A stretch of DNA of 7,875 nt from assembly GCA_016789245.1 (NCBI GenBank), contig JAEURM010000083.1:1-7875 (forward strand), given 5' to 3'. A program made the translations under genes and the position numbers. The notes beneath the pieces were generated by a model. It worked only from the letters and a program-made list of their open reading frames with translations, did not search any database and was not told where the DNA came from. The DNA is from Anaerolineales bacterium (GTDB lineage Bacteria > Chloroflexota > Anaerolineae > Anaerolineales > UBA6663). Positions 4,526 through 7,875 of the stretch are shown here, piece after piece (the first letter of the stretch is position 1; each line of letters opens with the position of its first letter).

Positions 4526-6784
4526 ATGCCTAACTTTCAGTCTCTCAGTTCAATAGCCGCTTATGAAAAAACCAAACAAGCGCTCACGCTGACGGACACG
4601 AACGGCGCGAAGCTTTCGATTACGCCGCTGACGGCGCAGTTGATGCGGGTGCGGGCCGCGCCCAGCGGCCAGTTTGCGCCGCGCCGCTCTTGGGATGTGG
4701 CCAAAGCGGATGAAGATTTTGCGCCGGTAGATTTTCAGGTGGAAGCGCAAGGCGCGGAAATTGTTCTGCACACGTGGCAAGTGGGCGTGCGGGTACAGAA
4801 GGCCAGCGGGCGGCTGAGATTTGAAAACGTGCACGGCCAAACATTTGCGGAAGATGCGGCGGCCATGCAGTGGGCCGAAACAGGCGCGGTGCGGGTGGAG
4901 AAAAGTATTGCGGCGGGTGAAAACTTTTATGGCTTTGGCGAGCGCGGCGGTTTGCTAGAGAAAACAGGCCGCCGTTACACCAACTGGACGGTGGACCCGC
5001 CGTTTGGGCATGATGTAGGCGTTGACCCAATGTACATTGCCATTCCGGTCTTTCTTTCGGTGCAAGCTGGTCTGGCGTACGGCGTGTTTTTTCACAACAC
5101 GTGGCGCAGTGCATTTGATGTGGGCTTGGCCGAGCCGGACAAATTATTGATGGAAGCGGACGGTGGCGAAGCTGATTATTACATTGCGTACGGCCCCACA
5201 CCCGGCGAAGTGTTGGCGCAGTGGGCGCAGTTATTGGGCCGTATGCCCCTGCCGCCTAAGTGGGCGCTCGGCCACCAGCAAAGCCGCTGGGGCTACAAAT
5301 CGGCGGATGAATTTCGCGCGTTGGCAGAAGAATATCGAAGCCGAGATTTGCCGTGTGATGCCTTTCATTTAGATATTGATTACATGCGCGGCTACCGCGT
5401 GTTTACGTGGAACGAGGAGCGCTTCCCAGACCCGGCGGCGCTGATTGCCGAACTGCGCCAGAAAAACTTCCGCGCCGTGACGATTATTGACCCGGGCGTG
5501 AAGGCTGATGACGCTTACCATGTGTATCAGGCTGGCTTAGAAAAAGATTACTTCATTCGCAAAGCGGATGGTGCAGTGGCGCATGGTTACGTGTGGCCGG
5601 ATGATTCTGTATTTGCGGATTTTACGCGGCCCGAAGTGCGCGCGTGGTGGGGTGGGTTGCAGAGCGCGCTGACGGACGCGGGCGTGAGCGGCATTTGGAA
5701 TGATATGAACGAGCCGGTGGTGTTTAACAAGCCGTTTAGTGAGGGCGGCGGCGGTGCGGGCACTTTGCCGCTGGATGCCGTGCAAGGCCCAGCCACAGAG
5801 CGCACCACGCACGCCGAAGTGCACAACTTGTACGGCCTAACTATGGCCCGCACTTCATATGAAGGCCAGCGGCAACTGCGGCCCACAGAGCGCCCGTTTG
5901 TGCTTACGCGCTCAGCCTACGCCGGTATTCAACGCTGGAGCGCGTGCTGGATGGGTGATAACAGTTCATGGTGGGAGCACTTAGAAATGAGTTTGCCGCA
6001 ACTGGTAAACATGGGGCTGAGCGGCGTGGCCTTTGTGGGCGTGGATATTGGCGGCTTCTTTGACCGTTGCTCACCGGAGTTGCTGGTGCGGTGGGCGCAG
6101 TTTGGCACGTTGATGCCGTTTTGCCGCAACCACGCGTGCAACGGCACGCCGTACCAAGAGCCGTGGCGCTTTGGCCCGGAAGTGGAAGCGCACTACCGCG
6201 CCGCGATGAAACTGCGCTACCGCTTATTGCCGTATATTTACTCGCTGTTCTGGCAAGCCAACCAAACCGGCGCGCCTATTCTGCGCCCGCTCTTCTATCA
6301 CTTCCCCAATGATGCGGCCACGTACAAACTACATGATCAAGTTCTGCTTGGCCCCGCCCTGATGGCCGCGCCCATTGTGCGGCCGGGCCAAACGCACCGC
6401 GCTGTGTATTTGCCCGAAGGCACTTGGTATGACTGGTACACCGGTGAAAAGTTCACTGGCCCTACGCACATTTTGGCACACGCGCCGCTAGAAAAAATGC
6501 CGTTGTACGCGCGCGCGGGCAGTGTGGTGCCGCTCGGCCCAGAGATGAATTACACGGATGAAAAGCCGCTCAGCCCACTTACCTTGCGCGTGTTTGCGGG
6601 TGCGGAGGGTGATTTTGATTTGTACGAGGATGATGGCCTGACGTTTGCCTTTGAGCAGGGCGCGTGGTGCGTCACGCACTTAGCCGTGCGGCTGGAGGGC
6701 GGCCAAACGGTCTTGCAAGTCACGCGCACCGGAGATTACGAACCGCCCAAGCGCGAAACGGTGATTGAGTTGATTGGCGCTTAA
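4526..6784 (+). CDS. GH31 family alpha-glucosidase
   Basis: A complete 752-residue glycoside hydrolase of family 31, a normal length for bacterial alpha-glucosidases. Domains in order: N-terminal beta-sandwich (about 1-220), including FYGFGERGGLLEKTGRRYTNW and VDPMYIAIPVFLS; the (beta/alpha)8 barrel (about 245-590); and C-terminal sheets ending with LRVFAGAEGDFDLYEDDG. The catalytic nucleophile is D393 in GIWNDMNEP and the acid/base is D478 in CWMGDNSSWW. FHLDIDYMRGYRVFTWNEERFPDP holds the substrate-binding aspartates D283 and D285. The enzyme should release glucose from the non-reducing ends of alpha-glucosides with retention. No signal peptide is present, so it acts in the cytoplasm on imported or stored oligosaccharides. 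The start follows a GGAG site. It stands alone on the plus strand, divergent from the zinc-ribbon gene; no transporter or regulator gene adjoins it, so control is unclear. Alpha-glucosidase is most likely; alpha-xylosidase or another GH31 specificity is possible but less likely. Confidence 0.95.
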   Translation: MPNFQSLSSIAAYEKTKQALTLTDTNGAKLSITPLTAQLMRVRAAPSGQFAPRRSWDVAKADEDFAPVDFQVEAQGAEIVLHTWQVGVRVQKASGRLRFENVHGQTFAEDAAAMQWAETGAVRVEKSIAAGENFYGFGERGGLLEKTGRRYTNWTVDPPFGHDVGVDPMYIAIPVFLSVQAGLAYGVFFHNTWRSAFDVGLAEPDKLLMEADGGEADYYIAYGPTPGEVLAQWAQLLGRMPLPPKWALGHQQSRWGYKSADEFRALAEEYRSRDLPCDAFHLDIDYMRGYRVFTWNEERFPDPAALIAELRQKNFRAVTIIDPGVKADDAYHVYQAGLEKDYFIRKADGAVAHGYVWPDDSVFADFTRPEVRAWWGGLQSALTDAGVSGIWNDMNEPVVFNKPFSEGGGGAGTLPLDAVQGPATERTTHAEVHNLYGLTMARTSYEGQRQLRPTERPFVLTRSAYAGIQRWSACWMGDNSSWWEHLEMSLPQLVNMGLSGVAFVGVDIGGFFDRCSPELLVRWAQFGTLMPFCRNHACNGTPYQEPWRFGPEVEAHYRAAMKLRYRLLPYIYSLFWQANQTGAPILRPLFYHFPNDAATYKLHDQVLLGPALMAAPIVRPGQTHRAVYLPEGTWYDWYTGEKFTGPTHILAHAPLEKMPLYARAGSVVPLGPEMNYTDEKPLSPLTLRVFAGAEGDFDLYEDDGLTFAFEQGAWCVTHLAVRLEGGQTVLQVTRTGDYEPPKRETVIELIGA

Positions 6785-6800
6785 AAGACGGAGCGGACTT

Positions 6801-6850
6801 TAACCGCAAAGAGCCGCGAAGAAAAATAACTTTTTTGTGAAATTCGTGTT
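6801..6850 (+). repeat. Composite dispersed repeat, copy A
   Basis: This copy has CGCAAAGAGCCGCGAAG (6805-6821), an A/T spacer, and GTGAAATTCGTGTT (6837-6850). The same two blocks recur in the same order at 6923-6937 and 6969-6982. An inverted CTTTGCG (6870-6876) pairs with the first CGCAAAG. Repeats of this wording are scattered in intergenic DNA of several environmental lineages; I recall them in Chloroflexota-like contigs. Confidence 0.65.
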
Positions 6851-6910
6851 AACTGATTGGCTTGGCGTTCTTTGCGAGAGATAAAGCTGTAAAGAGCAGA
6901 GAAGGAAGAA

Positions 6911-6982
6911 GTAACGCAATGGCGCAAAGTCGCGAAGGCGCAAGGATCTCTTGGCGCGAGATACTTTCGTGAAATTCGTGTT
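6911..6982 (+). repeat. Composite dispersed repeat, copy B, with bulged hairpin
   Basis: CGCAAAGTCGCGAAG (6923-6937) and GTGAAATTCGTGTT (6969-6982) repeat copy A. Between them GCGCAAG (6938-6944) and CTTGGCGC (6950-6957) form a 7-bp stem with one bulged G around GATCT. There is no T-run on either strand, so it is not a clear terminator for the two convergent genes. The right end of this copy overlaps the methyltransferase stop codon. Confidence 0.6.
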
Positions 6983-7611
6983 TAAGAAGGCTTGAAGCCC
7001 TTCACAAACAACGCCAGCCCTTCGCCAATCTTTTCCACGGCTTCAATCTCACTTAGGCCTGCCTCCGTAAACATCTGCTCGGCGGCTGGGGCGCTGAAGC
7101 GGTGATTACGCTCCGCCACCGTGCCCCAGTTGACGAACGAGAACTCCGCAAAATCTGTAAGGCCGCTGGTTTGCGCGTGCGCTTCCGCTGAAGCGCGCGA
7201 AAGTTTGGGCGAGGGGTTGAGCATGGCAACCATGCCGCCCGGTGTACACACCCGCGCCATCTCTTGTATGGCGGCTAGCGGCTCCTTTTGCAAAAACACC
7301 ACGTTGGTAGCCGTTACTAAATTGAACTGGTGGGACGCGTACGGCAAGTTGTAAATACTACCGTGCTGAAACGTTAGTTGTGGCGCAAGTTCTTGTGCGC
7401 TGGCCACCATACCGGCATCCGCATCCACGCCTTCTGCCGCACAGCCTTGCGCGGCCAACAGCCGCACTAACGCACCCGGCCCACAGCCCACATCCAACGT
7501 GCGCCAGCCCGTTTGCGGGGCTACAAAGCGCACAAAAGATTCCAACACACGCAACCAGCCGGGCGAGGCCTGCACGCGGGCAAAATATTCAGCGGGTGAT
7601 GAAGAAGACAT
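6982..7611 (-). CDS. Class I SAM-dependent methyltransferase (Methyltransf_11 type)
   Basis: A complete 209-residue small-molecule-type methyltransferase. Motif I is LDVGCGPG (39-46), the SAM-binding glycine loop. The acidic residue after strand two, which holds the ribose hydroxyls, is D63 in GVDADAGM. HGSIYNLPYASHQFNLVTATNVVFL (83-107) covers the post-II and motif IV region, and MARVCTPGGMVAML (118-131) is the motif VI strand. The C-terminal third (about 135-209) carries the substrate region, but I cannot name the acceptor. The protein is soluble and cytoplasmic. It is convergent with the GH31 gene and stands about 100 bp from the membrane-protein fragment on the same strand. No ribosome site precedes the ATG, which lies directly next to a palindromic repeat cluster. 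The stop codon TAA lies at the end of repeat copy B. Confidence 0.9.
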   Translation of the reverse strand: MSSSSPAEYFARVQASPGWLRVLESFVRFVAPQTGWRTLDVGCGPGALVRLLAAQGCAAEGVDADAGMVASAQELAPQLTFQHGSIYNLPYASHQFNLVTATNVVFLQKEPLAAIQEMARVCTPGGMVAMLNPSPKLSRASAEAHAQTSGLTDFAEFSFVNWGTVAERNHRFSAPAAEQMFTEAGLSEIEAVEKIGEGLALFVKGFKPS

Positions 7612-7620
7612 GGCTTGGTT

Positions 7621-7677
7621 TTACGGAACGCGCAATACGTGAAACGTAAAACGGGTTGCGTATTCCGTATTGCGTAA
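7621..7677. repeat. Palindromic repeat cluster of the CGTATTGCG/CGCAATACG type
   Basis: CGCAATACG (7631-7639) and CGTATTGCG (7666-7674) are a perfect 9-bp inverted repeat with a 26-nt loop. TTGCGTA also recurs directly (7656-7662, 7671-7677), and GTGAAACGTAAAACG fills the loop. This is the pattern of dispersed tandem-degenerate intergenic repeats. It takes the place where a promoter and ribosome site of the methyltransferase gene would be expected. Confidence 0.6.
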
Positions 7678-7681
7678 GTCT

Positions 7682-7704
7682 ATTCGCGTAATTCGTGAAA
7701 TTCG
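7682..7704 (+). repeat. Third copy of the ATTCGTGAAATTCG repeat
   Basis: ATTCGCGTAATTCG then TGAAATTCG is a degenerate tandem of an ATTCGTGA-like unit. TTCGTGAAATTCG (7692-7704) is identical to 6966-6978 in copy B. It lies 10 bp beyond the stop codon of the membrane-protein fragment. Confidence 0.6.
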
Positions 7705-7714
7705 ATGCGGTGAA

Positions 7715-7875
7715 TTAACCTGCCACCCCAAACCACTGCCCGCTCACTTCTTGCGTGTGGTAGAGCGCGGAGGCCACCACCAACACTACCACCAGCGCCA
7801 CCGCAGATTTAGCAATCGGCTTGCGTTTGGGCGCCGGTTTGTTCTCAGCTTCAGCTTGTTTCTCGGCTTGGCGTT
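7715..7875 (-). CDS. C-terminal part of a small single-pass membrane protein
   Basis: The last 52 residues of a gene that enters from the right edge. It reads a charged, Ala/Glu/Lys-rich stretch (RQAEKQAEAENKPAPKRKP), then one membrane helix (about AVALVVVLVVASALY), then a short tail HTQEVSGQWFGVAG and a stop. The basic residues before the helix suggest the N-terminal part is in the cytoplasm and the tail outside, by the positive-inside rule. I do not recognise a family. The open frame to the edge, sensible composition and clear membrane segment support a real gene. Without the rest, the alternatives are a C-terminally anchored protein or the last helix of a larger one. Confidence 0.6.
   Translation of the reverse strand, partial: RQAEKQAEAENKPAPKRKPIAKSAVALVVVLVVASALYHTQEVSGQWFGVAG

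Noticed and set aside
4620..5201. Minus-strand 193-codon open frame inside the GH31 gene
   Set aside because: Antisense to the GH31 N-terminal domain; Pro/Arg/Cys/His-rich, as expected from a GC-rich antisense frame.
6621..6850. Intrinsic terminator for the GH31 gene
   Set aside because: The AAAAATAACTTTTTT at 6823-6836 has no GC stem; no convincing hairpin plus T-run follows the stop at 6784.
6801..7704. CRISPR array
   Set aside because: Repeats are few, of unequal spacing and degenerate, and contain or flank a coding gene; no cas gene is present.

Overview
The window looks like a stretch of chromosome from a free-living, moderately GC-rich bacterium. The short intergenic repeats (AACCGCAAAG..CGCGAAG, TTCGTGAAATTCGTGTT, CGTATTGCGTAA, CATCCGTG types) and the style of the proteins remind me of uncultivated Chloroflexota (Anaerolineae-like). 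That placement is an impression from sequence, not a proven assignment. I see no phage, transposase, CRISPR, tRNA or rRNA.

Left part (1-3593): every gene is on the minus strand, so it reads right to left. It starts with a galactose-mutarotase-fold protein (DUF4380-like), then an 80-residue unknown protein with an all-glutamate tail, then a RidA/YjgF-family protein. A strong sigma70-like promoter next drives a MarR regulator that ends in an intrinsic terminator. After it come a YceI lipid/isoprenoid-binding protein, a four-helix DUF6069-like membrane protein, and a QorB-type NAD(P)-binding quinone reductase cut by the left edge. MarR, YceI, DUF6069 and QorB form a plausible quinone/electrophile-stress module. 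A 21-bp sequence (18/21 identical) occurs both at the start of the marR transcript and upstream of yceI, and is the best candidate for the MarR operator.

Middle (3594-4525): a zinc-ribbon/two-helix/DUF3592-like protein on the minus strand is transcribed divergently from the next gene. It has a perfect TATAAT six bases before its ATG, which suggests a leaderless mRNA.

Right part (4526-7875): a complete, cytoplasmic GH31 alpha-glucosidase on the plus strand faces a class I SAM-dependent methyltransferase on the minus strand. The convergent gap holds two diverged copies of a composite repeat. Beyond the methyltransferase are another palindromic repeat cluster and the C-terminus of a small single-pass membrane protein that leaves the window.

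Most of this is ordinary housekeeping or accessory metabolism. The observations most worth following are the shared candidate operator, the strong hairpin between yceI and the DUF6069 gene, the leaderless start, the dispersed repeats that overlap stop codons, and the unknown acidic-tailed small protein.
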